Notes under the pieces: model-generated | The model's input: only the letters and a program-made list of their open reading frames with translations | What the model was told of the DNA's origin: nothing | The model's database searches: none | Origin: Bacteroidota bacterium | Lineage (GTDB): Bacteria; Bacteroidota; Bacteroidia; Bacteroidales; Lentimicrobiaceae | Direction of reading: 5' to 3' | DNA length: 64,000 bases | NCBI GenBank assembly: GCA_009773515.1 | Contig: WSXX01000001.1 | Span: 124,001-188,000, forward strand | Shown here: piece by piece, positions 53,911 to 63,425 of the stretch | Layout of the letters: each line of letters starts with the position of its first letter | Position numbering within the stretch: the first letter of the stretch is position 1 | Translations under genes and position numbers: made by a program

Positions 53911-54006
53911 CCACATTCACTTCTACCCTAACTATTGTTGGGGATCAACATATTACATCATCCGGAGATTTGATTTTCAGGATGTGCAGTTTAACTTTTC
54001 AGAACA

Positions 54007-55119
54007 ATGGAAGAACAAGATAAAATATCGCCCGAAAAAAATCACTTTATTTCGCGGGGTTGTTGTCATCAACCCAGTTTGATTCATAAAAACGATACCA
54101 TTTTCAAGCACGGATGCAGTAAACTTGATGCCTCAGACTGGCTTGGCGTTTTGCCCTTGCCCGAAGGCCATCAACCATTCGATTGCATTGAAGTAAGATT
54201 CAAAAACAACCGCAAGGAGTTTTTCCGCTCCACCTGCGAACCCGATCTGCATACCGGCGACATAATTGCTGTGGAAGCAAGCCCAGGCCATGACATTGGC
54301 ATTGTTTCGCTTACCGGCGAGATTGTGCGGCTGCAGATGAAAAAGAGAAATGTTGATCCGAAGCGCGAAGACATAAAAAAAGTTTACCGCAAAGCCCGTC
54401 TGAGCGACATTGAAAAGTGGATTACTGCCGTTGAAAAAGAAGATTCAACCATGTTCCGTTCGCGGGAGATTGCTTCAGGGCTGAACCTTAAAATGAAAAT
54501 CAACGATGTTGAATATCAGGGTGACGATACAAAAGGAATCTTTTATTACACAGCTGATGAAAGGGTTGATTTCAGGGAATTGATCAAATTGCTGGCCGAA
54601 GATTTTAAAGTCAGGATAGAAATGCGGCAGATCGGCGCTCGCCAGGAAGCTGCCCGCCTTGGCGGAATCGGAAGCTGCGGCCGTGAACTTTGCTGCTCAA
54701 CATGGCTGAGCAATTTTAATACAGTAAGTACCAACGCTGCACGTATTCAGCAGCTTTCGCTCAACCCTCAGAAACTTGCCGGCCAATGCGGTAAACTGAA
54801 ATGCTGCCTCAACTATGAATACTCAGCCTATGCTGAAGCGCTGAAGAATTTTCCGCCGGATGATACCTTGCTTAAGACCTCAAAAGGAGATGCCTTCGCG
54901 CAAAAAACCGATGTTTTTGCCGGTATCATCTGGTATGCATACAAATCGGAGCCAAACAATATCATGGCCATCCCGGTTGAAAAGGTCAAAGAAATCATTC
55001 AGATCAACAAAAAAGGCAAATCTATCGACAAACTCGAAGATTACGTTACGAAAATCGAGAAAAAGATCGAGTTTGAAAATGTTGTCGGACAGGATGACCT
55101 CAGACGGTTTGATAAGTAG
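54007..55119 (+). CDS. PSP1/RicT-like cysteine protein
   Basis: 370 aa. N-terminal Cys-containing stretch (RGCCHQPSL, HGCSKLD), then the PSP1 domain (IEVRFKNNRKEFFRS to MRQIGARQEAARLGGIGSCGRELCCSTWL) with CCxxC-type clusters SCGRELCC and AGQCGKLKCCLNYE. In Bacillus the homologue YaaT/RicT forms an Fe-S complex that affects RNA processing and sporulation signalling. Bacteroidetes do not sporulate, so the RNA-related role is more likely, though unproven here. It is followed by gldH, 72 bp away, a pairing that suggests common transcription. Confidence 0.9.
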   Translation: MEEQDKISPEKNHFISRGCCHQPSLIHKNDTIFKHGCSKLDASDWLGVLPLPEGHQPFDCIEVRFKNNRKEFFRSTCEPDLHTGDIIAVEASPGHDIGIVSLTGEIVRLQMKKRNVDPKREDIKKVYRKARLSDIEKWITAVEKEDSTMFRSREIASGLNLKMKINDVEYQGDDTKGIFYYTADERVDFRELIKLLAEDFKVRIEMRQIGARQEAARLGGIGSCGRELCCSTWLSNFNTVSTNAARIQQLSLNPQKLAGQCGKLKCCLNYEYSAYAEALKNFPPDDTLLKTSKGDAFAQKTDVFAGIIWYAYKSEPNNIMAIPVEKVKEIIQINKKGKSIDKLEDYVTKIEKKIEFENVVGQDDLRRFDK

Positions 55120-55191
55120 TTTTCATTGAAATCATCTGAAGTTAAACCTGATGTTGCATAATAGCTTGCTCAAATTTACGTTGAACAATAC

Positions 55192-55677
55192 ATGAAAAGA
55201 CTTTTTGCTGACTTACTTAAAATCCGGCTGCTGCTGATATTACCGCTTGTAATTGCATTTACGGCCTGCGATCAGGATAAATTTTTTGATGAAAGCCTTA
55301 GCCTTGCCGGCGATCAATGGCCAAAAGACGAAGCCCTGAGCTTTGCCATTAACATCGATGACACAGTAAGTCCTTACCGTTTTTTCATCAATGTGCGCAA
55401 CAGCACTTCTTACAGGTATAACAACATTTACTTTTTCCTTACCACTGAATATCCCGGAGGCGGTTTCTCGCAGGATACCATTGAGTGTCAGCTTGCCGCG
55501 AAAGATGGCAGCTGGCTTGGCAAAGGAACAGGCAGTTACCGTGATAACCGGATATTTATCCGCGAAAACATTGTCTTTCCCCGCATGGGAACATACACCC
55601 TGCGCCTGAGACAGGCCATGCGCGAAGATGTACTCGCGGGTATCTCAGAAGCCGGAATAAGACTCGAAGAACAATAA
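55192..55677 (+). CDS. gldH: Gliding motility lipoprotein GldH
   Basis: 161 aa. Lipoprotein signal MKRLFADLLKIRLLLILPLV ending FTAC, lipid on Cys27. WPKDEALSFAINIDDTVSPYRFFINVRNSTSYRYNNIYFFL and LAAKDGSWLGKGTGSYRDN, ending MGTYTLRLRQAMREDVLAGI, are the GldH hallmarks. GldH is needed for gliding and surface display in Flavobacterium and is found across Bacteroidetes. It lies between the PSP1 gene and the PBP1A gene, all in one direction, as is often seen. Confidence 0.9.
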   Translation: MKRLFADLLKIRLLLILPLVIAFTACDQDKFFDESLSLAGDQWPKDEALSFAINIDDTVSPYRFFINVRNSTSYRYNNIYFFLTTEYPGGGFSQDTIECQLAAKDGSWLGKGTGSYRDNRIFIRENIVFPRMGTYTLRLRQAMREDVLAGISEAGIRLEEQ

Positions 55678-55744
55678 AACCTAAAAGTGTGCCTAAGTTC
55701 GACAGAATCTGCCGGCGTCAGCACCACACGATAAATGAAAATCA

Positions 55745-58099
55745 ATGGCTAAAAAGTCGAAAAGTCAGCCGATAAGCATAAAGCAGTGGCAGAAAAAGTT
55801 TTGGATTGCCTATTTTTCGGTGTTCGGATTTGTTATACTGCTGTTCACCGCCATATCATTGGGTCTGCTGGGATTTATGCCCTCGTTCGAAGAACTCGAA
55901 AACCCCAACAGCAACCTTGCCTCCGAAATTATTTCGGCTGATCAGGAACTTCTGGGCAAATACTACATTGAAAACAGATCCAATATTCATTATACCGAAT
56001 TGTCGCCCAATCTGGTAAATGCCATTATTGCAACCGAAGATGCACGATATGAAAAACACTCAGGTGTTGATGTGCGTGCACTTTTCAGGGTAACCTTCGG
56101 AATTTTAACCGGAAACAACAAAGGCGGTGGAAGCACCATCAGCCAGCAACTCGCAAAAAACCTTTTTCCGCGAAAGCTGAACCGCAATTTTTTCGAAATT
56201 GTATTTATTAAACTCAAAGAGTGGGTTACAGCTATTAAACTGGAACGCAACTATACCAAGGAAGAAATTATTGCCATGTATTTCAACACAGTTGAGTTTG
56301 GCAGTAATTCTTTCGGGATAAAATCTGCCGCCAAAACATTCTTCAACAAAACGCCTGCTGAACTGAACATTGAAGAATCAGCCATGCTTGTGGGCATGTT
56401 GAAAGCGCCTACCTGGTTTTCGCCGGTACGAAATCCCGAAAGGGCAATAAAACGCCGCGAAGTGGTGTTGCATCAGATGCAGAAGTACGATTACATCACC
56501 GAACAGCAATACGATTCCATCAGAATAATTCCGCTTGATATGTCGGATTTCAGGCAGCAGGATCATACTTCCGGTTCCGGCACATATTTCAGAGAGTATC
56601 TGAGGGGAGCCATGAATGCCAAAAAACCTAACCGAAAGAATTATCTCGACAAGAAAGTATTTACTGAAGATTCGCTGCAATGGGTCATGAACCCGATATA
56701 CGGATGGATTGAAAAAAATCCCAAACCCGATGGATCGCACTATAACCTTTACAAGGATGGTCTCAGGGTATATACAACCATCAACTCGCGCATGCAACGA
56801 CATGCCGAAGATGCTGTTGCTGAGCACCTTGGCGGCGATCTGCAACCTGCTTTCTTCAAGCATTGGAAAGATCGCGATGAAGCTCCGTTCGATTTTCCGC
56901 GTGCTCAGGTAAAAGAGGAAGCCCGGAAACTTATGACTGCTTCCATGAAACGCTCTGATCGTTACCGGAAAATGAAAGCAGCCGGAATGCCTGAAGACTC
57001 CATCATGATGTCGTTCGACACCAAAGTCCCGATGAAGGTTTTTACCTGGAGAGGAGAGCGTGATACAATTATGACTCCCTGGGATTCAATTCGTTACTGC
57101 AAATTCTTTTTACAGGCCGGATTAATGTCGGTTGAACCTCAAACCGGTTTTGTAAGGGCTTACGTGGGTGGAATCAATTACAGCCACTTTCAGTACGATC
57201 ACGTAAAAATGGCCAAACGACAGGTGGGCTCAACTTTTAAACCTTTTGTTTACACGCTTGCCATGCAGGAAGGTGATTTATCGCCATGCTCAAAAGTAGC
57301 AAACATTCAATACAGCATCGATCTGCCCGAAGGCGGCAAATGGGAGCCGCGAAATTCAAATGACTTCAAACAGGGAGAAATGGTTACCCTGAAAGAAGCC
57401 CTCGCCAACTCAATCAACTGGATTTCGGCATTTCTTATCAAACGTTATTCTCCTGCAGCTGTCGTAAAAATTGCACGAAAAATGGGCGTTACAAGCCCAA
57501 TAATCGCGGTCCCTTCTATTTCGCTGGGTTCAACCGATCTCACCCTTTACGAAATGACCGGTGCCATGAATACATTCGCTGCAAAAGGAGTTTATATCGA
57601 ACCTCTTTTTGTAACCCGTATTGAAGATAAAAACGGAAATGTTCTTGCACGTTTTATGCCTCGTCAGGAAGAAGCCATGAGCGAAGAAACGGCTTTTCTT
57701 ATGCTTGAACTTATGAAAGGTGTGGTTGAAAGCGGAACCGGGGTAAGGTTAAGGTATAAATACGGAATAAATTACCCCGTAGCAGGTAAAACCGGCACCA
57801 CACAGAACAACTCTGACGGTTGGTTTATGGGCCTGACTCCCGATCTGGTAACAGGTGTGTGGGTTGGCGGCGAAGACCGGAGCATACGGTTCCGAAGCAT
57901 TACACTGGGACAGGGTGCAAATATGGCACTTCCCATTTGGGCACTTTATATGAGGCGTGTGTATGCCGATGAAAAACTCAAACTTTCAACGGGCGACTTC
58001 GAACGACCAAACTCGCCGTTATCAGTTGAAACCAATTGCGCAAAGTTTGAGGAAGCACAGAAAAAGAGTGACAACCGTTACGAAACCAACGATTTCTGA
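55745..58099 (+). CDS. Class A penicillin-binding protein (PBP1A type)
   Basis: 784 aa. An N-terminal TM (FWIAYFSVFGFVILLFTAIS) is followed by the GT51 glycosyltransferase domain: IIATEDARYEKHSGVD with catalytic Glu98, GGSTISQQLAKNL and EIIAMYFNTVEFGSNSFGI. Transpeptidase domain: SxxK as STFK (Ser496 to Lys499), SxN in NSINW, and KTG as AGKTGTTQ (Lys682). It polymerises and cross-links peptidoglycan in the periplasm. The gene is 67 bp after gldH and 8 bp before the first GT-C-like gene, suggesting a cell-envelope operon. Confidence 0.95.
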   Translation: MAKKSKSQPISIKQWQKKFWIAYFSVFGFVILLFTAISLGLLGFMPSFEELENPNSNLASEIISADQELLGKYYIENRSNIHYTELSPNLVNAIIATEDARYEKHSGVDVRALFRVTFGILTGNNKGGGSTISQQLAKNLFPRKLNRNFFEIVFIKLKEWVTAIKLERNYTKEEIIAMYFNTVEFGSNSFGIKSAAKTFFNKTPAELNIEESAMLVGMLKAPTWFSPVRNPERAIKRREVVLHQMQKYDYITEQQYDSIRIIPLDMSDFRQQDHTSGSGTYFREYLRGAMNAKKPNRKNYLDKKVFTEDSLQWVMNPIYGWIEKNPKPDGSHYNLYKDGLRVYTTINSRMQRHAEDAVAEHLGGDLQPAFFKHWKDRDEAPFDFPRAQVKEEARKLMTASMKRSDRYRKMKAAGMPEDSIMMSFDTKVPMKVFTWRGERDTIMTPWDSIRYCKFFLQAGLMSVEPQTGFVRAYVGGINYSHFQYDHVKMAKRQVGSTFKPFVYTLAMQEGDLSPCSKVANIQYSIDLPEGGKWEPRNSNDFKQGEMVTLKEALANSINWISAFLIKRYSPAAVVKIARKMGVTSPIIAVPSISLGSTDLTLYEMTGAMNTFAAKGVYIEPLFVTRIEDKNGNVLARFMPRQEEAMSEETAFLMLELMKGVVESGTGVRLRYKYGINYPVAGKTGTTQNNSDGWFMGLTPDLVTGVWVGGEDRSIRFRSITLGQGANMALPIWALYMRRVYADEKLKLSTGDFERPNSPLSVETNCAKFEEAQKKSDNRYETNDF

Positions 58100-58107
58100 A
58101 GAAACAG

Positions 58108-59751
58108 ATGCAAAAAAAACAGAGCAGATTCAAAGGCGGAATAAACAGTTTCATTTCCCGGATGAAAGGTTTTATATCTATTACAAACCGTAATTTATCT
58201 TTGATCACCCTGTGGCTGCTTTTTGCCGGAGCCGCTATTTACAACATTCAGAATCAGGATTGGCACAAACCCCACCGTTTGGTGAAAGATGATGTCCAAA
58301 ACTATTACATCTATTCAGCTGCGGCTGTAGTTTACCATAATTACAAGCTTGAAGAGGTATATTCCAAACTTCCTTCTGACATAAAAAGCAACCTTTGGCT
58401 TTCCAGACACAAAGAGTCCGGCAGGTATTATTCTAAGATGTCGATGGGAATGGCGATGGCATATGCGCCTTTTACAGCATTTGCGCACTATGTGCTTGTT
58501 CCTCTGATGAATTATCCCGCTGACGGATACTCACCACCTTATAAAATAGGCCTGCTGATGAGCGCTTTGTGTTTTTTCCTTTTCGGGTTATGGCACCTGA
58601 GGAAGATACTGCTCAAATACTTCAGCGAGCATGTGGTTGCACTTACGCTTATAGTTATTGCTTTTGGCACCAACATCACCTGGTATATCAGCTCCGAAGC
58701 TACCATGTCGCATGTTTATAGCTTTGCATTGGTGGTTTACCTGTACCGCCTCATCGAACGATGGATTGCAAAACCAACCATAGGATTAACCGTTCTCACC
58801 GGTTTGATTTTCGGACTTGTTGTGCTTATCAGGCCTACCAATATTATGTTTCTCGTACTGTTTTTTACAGGCAGCAATTTTATTGAAAGACTCAGATTCC
58901 TGCTAAAGAATTATGCCAGACTCATCCTGATGATGTCGGCTTTTTTGCTGGTATGGGCTCCGCAGCTTATCTTCTGGAAGTGGGTGAGCGGCGACTGGTT
59001 CTTATACACATACAACGATGAAGGATTCTTCTGGAACAACCCGCAGATTATAAGTAGTCTGCTCAGCTACCGTAAAGGATGGCTGGTTTACACGCCGCTT
59101 ATGGCAATGATTTTTGTCGGTCTGCCCTTTTTGTGGATCAAATACAGGGGCTTGTTCTGGCAGGTAATTACAGTATTGATACTGGCCACTTACATCAACT
59201 CATCGTGGTGGTGCTGGTGGTTTGGCGGAAGTTTTGGCAACCGTTCATACATCGATATCTATGGCATTATGGCTCTGGCCATTGCTGCATTTTTCCAGGC
59301 TGTTGCCAGCTTAAAGAAAAACTGGCTAAATATTGCCGGAACTCTGGTACTTGCGGCATTTGTATCGTTAAACCTCTTCCAGACATGGCAATACAGAATG
59401 GGGTTGATACATTACATTTCTGAAACTAAGGTGACTTATTGGAAGAATTTCCTGAAGACTGATTTTCAACCCGGCTATTTTGAGAGCCTGGTAAATCCTG
59501 ATCATAATTACGGGGTGAAAGGTATTTATTATCCTGTAACTGAAGCTACCGTTGAAGAAAAGCGATTGCTGAAAGAGCGGGTGGAGACCAATCAGGAGTA
59601 TATTAAAAATTATTATTTACAAAAAGCCGCACTTGACAAAAACGTGCAAAACCTTATAAATTCAGGCAATTACGAGAGCAAGACTGATTCAATATACAGT
59701 GTCTGGGCAATTAATGAATACAGGTATTTCGTAAAAAGGAACTTATTCTGA
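58108..59751 (+). CDS. GT-C-like polytopic membrane protein, paralogue 1
   Basis: 547 aa with about 10-11 TM segments. The first periplasmic loop has an Asp motif DDVQNYYIYSAAAVVY like the catalytic loop of lipid-linked-sugar glycosyltransferases of the GT-C fold. Signature blocks shared with the next two genes: NYPADGYSPPYKIG, SSEATMSHVYSFALVVYLY, LIRPTNIMFL, SYRKGWLVYTPL and WWCWWFGGSFGNRSYIDIYG. A soluble C-terminal tail of about 90 residues follows. Probably transfers a sugar from a polyprenyl phosphate outside the inner membrane; acceptor unknown. It starts 8 bp after the PBP gene. Confidence 0.78.
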   Translation: MQKKQSRFKGGINSFISRMKGFISITNRNLSLITLWLLFAGAAIYNIQNQDWHKPHRLVKDDVQNYYIYSAAAVVYHNYKLEEVYSKLPSDIKSNLWLSRHKESGRYYSKMSMGMAMAYAPFTAFAHYVLVPLMNYPADGYSPPYKIGLLMSALCFFLFGLWHLRKILLKYFSEHVVALTLIVIAFGTNITWYISSEATMSHVYSFALVVYLYRLIERWIAKPTIGLTVLTGLIFGLVVLIRPTNIMFLVLFFTGSNFIERLRFLLKNYARLILMMSAFLLVWAPQLIFWKWVSGDWFLYTYNDEGFFWNNPQIISSLLSYRKGWLVYTPLMAMIFVGLPFLWIKYRGLFWQVITVLILATYINSSWWCWWFGGSFGNRSYIDIYGIMALAIAAFFQAVASLKKNWLNIAGTLVLAAFVSLNLFQTWQYRMGLIHYISETKVTYWKNFLKTDFQPGYFESLVNPDHNYGVKGIYYPVTEATVEEKRLLKERVETNQEYIKNYYLQKAALDKNVQNLINSGNYESKTDSIYSVWAINEYRYFVKRNLF

Positions 59752-59888
59752 GAATATGAACTTTTCAATAGAAAATCACTAAAGCATGCTTGCTGGCAGC
59801 CATGTTTTTATGGATTAGTTCTATTAACATTTTTTCAGAAAACAGTGATTTTATTTGCCATTTTCTTCGTTACTTCGTAAAAAAAAAC

Positions 59889-61736
59889 ATGAAAGTCTCA
59901 CTTCTTCCTTTGATAAAAAGCAGATCATTTTTTGTAATGCTTGTACTGATAATCATCCTTATAGTTTTCAGGATCATTACATTACATGATAATGAATTGA
60001 GCTGGGATGTACTTGGGTATTATATTCATCTTCCGGCTTTTTTTATTTATAAGGATCATGGGCTTTCTGACCTTGGTTGGATTAATCAGTTATTGGAGTT
60101 ATACCCTTTAACAGGCACGCTTTATCAGATAAGCACAGGACCTGATGGTAATCCGATCTTCTTTTTCCTGATGGGCATGTCATTTTTTTATCTTCCATGG
60201 TTTTTAATAGGACACTTACTGGCTTCGTTCTCTGGCTATCCTGCCGATGGATTCAGTCTTCCATATCAATACACACTGGCAATAGGCGCGATCACATACA
60301 CTATTATCGGGCTGGTGTATCTGCGGAAGATTCTACTTGACTTCTTTAGTGAACGCGTTGCATCTGTTGTATTGGTTATTATTGTACTGGGAACCAATTA
60401 CTTTCATTTTTTGACGGTCAAAAATCTGGAAACAGCAAACATTTTATTCCTGATGGTTACCCTGATTATCTGGAACTCAATGCAATGGCATAAAAACTTT
60501 TCATTAAAGAATCTGATCTCATTATCTGTTTTCATTGTTTTAACAGCTTTAGCCAAACCCAGTGAAGTGCTGGTTATATTAATACCCTTGTTTTGGGGTG
60601 TTTACAACAGAGAAACTCTTATTGCTAAAATCAACATCATAATACAACATTACAGGCAATTTGTGATTGCAATTATAGCCGGATTATTGGTTGCACTTCC
60701 GCAGATGATCTATTGGTATCTGGAAACCGGCTATATTTTGTATGATAGCTACAAGAACCCGGGTGTTGGGCTTGACCTTTTCTCACCTCACATTATCAAT
60801 GTATTATTCAGCTTTAAAAAAGGATGGTTTATCTACACCCCGGTGATGATATTTTCTGTTATAGGATTTTTCTATCTGTATAAAAAAAACAAAGAAATTT
60901 TCGCTCCGCTCCTGGTTTATGTGCTAATTGCATTTTATATACTTTCGAGCTGGACTGAATGGTGGTACGGAGCTTCTTACAGCATAAGACCAATGATTAC
61001 GCTTTACCCGATACTGGCAATTTCAACCGGATATTTTCTGGAACATCTTTTTACAAGAAAAGTATTTTATAAAATATTGATTTCGACTTTAATAACCTTT
61101 TTTATTGTGTTGAACCTATTTCAAACCTGGCAGCTTAACAATTACATCATTGAACCTTACAGGATGACCCGCGACTATTATTTTGCAGTATTCGGAAAAA
61201 CTAAAATTACCGATGAAGACAGAAAGTTGCTTGCACCTGACCTTGCATTCAATGAATCGTCAGTTATTCCGGATAAATCAGCATTCAGGATGAGAAATTT
61301 TGGCTTTTATGATTTCGAAGAAGAAGATGTAAATCTGAAAAACCATTTAAGCTATGACTCAGTCAATGGCGTAGTTTTGAGAATGGACAGCACGCTAAAT
61401 TTCTCTCCGGAGATAAGAACAACCTACAGAGGGCTAACGGACAAAGATTATGTATGGATAAATGCGAAAGTCGATGTTTTTATCCCTGAAGGGTTTAAGG
61501 AAGAACTTCCATTACTTGTGTTAACTTTAAATCGCAAAGAGGGAAACTACCATTATCGTTCTTATGCAATTGACACCAACGTATATAAACCAGGTAGCTG
61601 GGGAAAGATTGAAGTTGAAATGATGACTCCAAACATCAGAAGTTCAAGTGATTACTTTCTGGTATATGTATGGAATCGGAGCAAATCTCCGGTTTATATT
61701 GACAACATGAAAGCAGATGTTTATGAACCACTTTAA
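59889..61736 (+). CDS. GT-C-like polytopic membrane protein, paralogue 2 with extra C-terminal domain
   Basis: 615 aa from the ATG at 59889 (MKVSLLPLIKSRS); the longer frame from 59790 adds no clear sequence of the family. It shares NELSWDVLGYYIHLPAFFIY, GYPADGFSLPYQYTLA, AKPSEVLVILIPLFWGVY, SFKKGWFIYTPVMIF and SSWTEWWYGASYSIRPMITLYP with its neighbours, but lost part of the WWxWWFGG motif and has LTVKNLETANILF in place of EATMSHVYSF. It carries an additional C-terminal soluble region (about 440-615) with beta-rich sequence that may bind carbohydrate. Possibly altered acceptor. Confidence 0.75.
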   Translation: MKVSLLPLIKSRSFFVMLVLIIILIVFRIITLHDNELSWDVLGYYIHLPAFFIYKDHGLSDLGWINQLLELYPLTGTLYQISTGPDGNPIFFFLMGMSFFYLPWFLIGHLLASFSGYPADGFSLPYQYTLAIGAITYTIIGLVYLRKILLDFFSERVASVVLVIIVLGTNYFHFLTVKNLETANILFLMVTLIIWNSMQWHKNFSLKNLISLSVFIVLTALAKPSEVLVILIPLFWGVYNRETLIAKINIIIQHYRQFVIAIIAGLLVALPQMIYWYLETGYILYDSYKNPGVGLDLFSPHIINVLFSFKKGWFIYTPVMIFSVIGFFYLYKKNKEIFAPLLVYVLIAFYILSSWTEWWYGASYSIRPMITLYPILAISTGYFLEHLFTRKVFYKILISTLITFFIVLNLFQTWQLNNYIIEPYRMTRDYYFAVFGKTKITDEDRKLLAPDLAFNESSVIPDKSAFRMRNFGFYDFEEEDVNLKNHLSYDSVNGVVLRMDSTLNFSPEIRTTYRGLTDKDYVWINAKVDVFIPEGFKEELPLLVLTLNRKEGNYHYRSYAIDTNVYKPGSWGKIEVEMMTPNIRSSSDYFLVYVWNRSKSPVYIDNMKADVYEPL

Positions 61737-61806
61737 TTCTATTCGATTTTCGGCTATTTCTGCTTTTTGAAACATTATCAGGCATCTTAAAACAAAACAA
61801 CTTTAA

Positions 61807-63351
61807 ATGAGAAGAACAAATATTAGTTGGTCAATAGCGTCAATTGTTGTTATAATACTTCTGATATTATTCCGGAATATTCAGCTTTCCGTTGATAATC
61901 CTAACAGAAGTGTAATAGAGGCTGATGTTTTGCACTATTATGCATATTTGCCTGCTTTGTTGGTGTATAATGATCTGAATCTTGATTTTGTTGCCAAAGC
62001 ACCCGGGAAATTCTCAGACAGATTCTGGCCGGTTACTGCACCAAACGGCAAATATGTTATTATGACAACCATGGGTATGTCAATAATGTATTCGCCATTT
62101 GTGGTGCCAACGCACTATTTCCTCCTTTTCACAGGGAATAAAGCTGAGGGATATTCACTTCCATATACATGGGCATTGATATTAAGTTCGGTTTTTTATA
62201 TTCTTATCTCGTTGATCCTTATTCGCAGAATGCTGAAGCCTTTGTACTCTGAGAAAATAATATCTGCCACCTTGCTGATTGTAATTCTTGGAACCAATAT
62301 CATTCATTACATAACAAGAGAAGCCGCATTCTCACACGCTTACAGCTTTTTTCTTATCGTCTGGTTAATTTACATTGTTGATAAGTATTATAAAAAGCCA
62401 TCAGCCGGGTATGCATTGCTCATCGGATTGATTTCTGGCCTGATTACTCTGGTAAGGCCTACCAATGCAGTTGCACTTATTCTTATTCCGCTTTGGAGTA
62501 TCGGTTCACTGAGCGATCTCAGAGAAAGGTTGACGTTGATTTTTAAAAACTGGCATCATTTGTTTTTATTAATATTCACTTTAATCCTGACCTGGGTTCC
62601 GCAAATCATTTATTGGAAAATGACTTCCGGACAATACTTCTTCAATGGTTATGGAGATGGAGGCAGATTCTTTTTCGGTAATCCACAGATTATCAACATA
62701 CTTTTCAGCTATCGAAAAGGCTGGTTGCTTTACACTCCATCAATGATTCTGGCCATTGCAGGTTTTGTATGGCTTTACAAATCAAACAAGTCCTACTTTT
62801 ACCCTATACTGATTTTCTTTGTTATCAACACATGGGTTCTGGCAAGCTGGTGGTTATGGTGGTTCGGCGGAAGTTATGGGAACCGTGCCTTTATTGATAT
62901 GTACGGTTTGCTTGCTTTCCCGCTTGCAGCATTTATTCAGAGAATAACTACCCGTGTACATTGGAGTATTAAAAGCCTTGCCTGGGGACTGATGCTAATA
63001 TTAATTATGCATAATTTATTTCAACTTCAGCAATACCATAATGGAGCTATTCACTATGCCTCAATGACCAAGGAAGCTTACTGGGATTCATTCGGGAATC
63101 TTAAGCCCTCACCGGAATTTAACAATCTGTTATCTTTCCCTGATTATGAAGCTGCAAAAAAAGGCATTTATCCAAAACCAGTTATCAAAGTGCCAGAGAA
63201 GGCAGAGAAAACTATTGAGTTTTTTGAAAAACAATTAAGAAGCAATCCGGAAATGGTTAAAATTTTAGAGGAAAAGGCAATTCTTGAGAATATTACACTT
63301 GATAGTATGATTAAACGTGATGCTAACTGGTTGTATGAGAATAACAAATAA
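61807..63351 (+). CDS. GT-C-like polytopic membrane protein, paralogue 3
   Basis: 514 aa. The motifs are closer to paralogue 1: VIEADVLHYYAYLPALLVY (Asp loop), EGYSLPYTWALIL, TREAAFSHAYSFFLIVWLIY, LVRPTNAVALILIPLW, SYRKGWLLYTPSM and WWLWWFGGSYGNRAFIDMYG. A short C-terminal helical tail ends the protein. Third in a tandem run in the same direction (70 bp after paralogue 2), apparently from local duplication. Confidence 0.78.
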   Translation: MRRTNISWSIASIVVIILLILFRNIQLSVDNPNRSVIEADVLHYYAYLPALLVYNDLNLDFVAKAPGKFSDRFWPVTAPNGKYVIMTTMGMSIMYSPFVVPTHYFLLFTGNKAEGYSLPYTWALILSSVFYILISLILIRRMLKPLYSEKIISATLLIVILGTNIIHYITREAAFSHAYSFFLIVWLIYIVDKYYKKPSAGYALLIGLISGLITLVRPTNAVALILIPLWSIGSLSDLRERLTLIFKNWHHLFLLIFTLILTWVPQIIYWKMTSGQYFFNGYGDGGRFFFGNPQIINILFSYRKGWLLYTPSMILAIAGFVWLYKSNKSYFYPILIFFVINTWVLASWWLWWFGGSYGNRAFIDMYGLLAFPLAAFIQRITTRVHWSIKSLAWGLMLILIMHNLFQLQQYHNGAIHYASMTKEAYWDSFGNLKPSPEFNNLLSFPDYEAAKKGIYPKPVIKVPEKAEKTIEFFEKQLRSNPEMVKILEEKAILENITLDSMIKRDANWLYENNK

Positions 63352-63425
63352 TTCAATGTAGCAGAGTAAATAAATATGTCCAGTTAAATATACTTGCATG
63401 AATGCATCTGCATGAAAAATATTGT

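Noticed and set aside
59790-59888. N-terminal extension of the second GT-C paralogue
   Set aside because: The extra 33 residues have no match in the other two paralogues, and the ATG at 59889 gives a comparable N-terminus.
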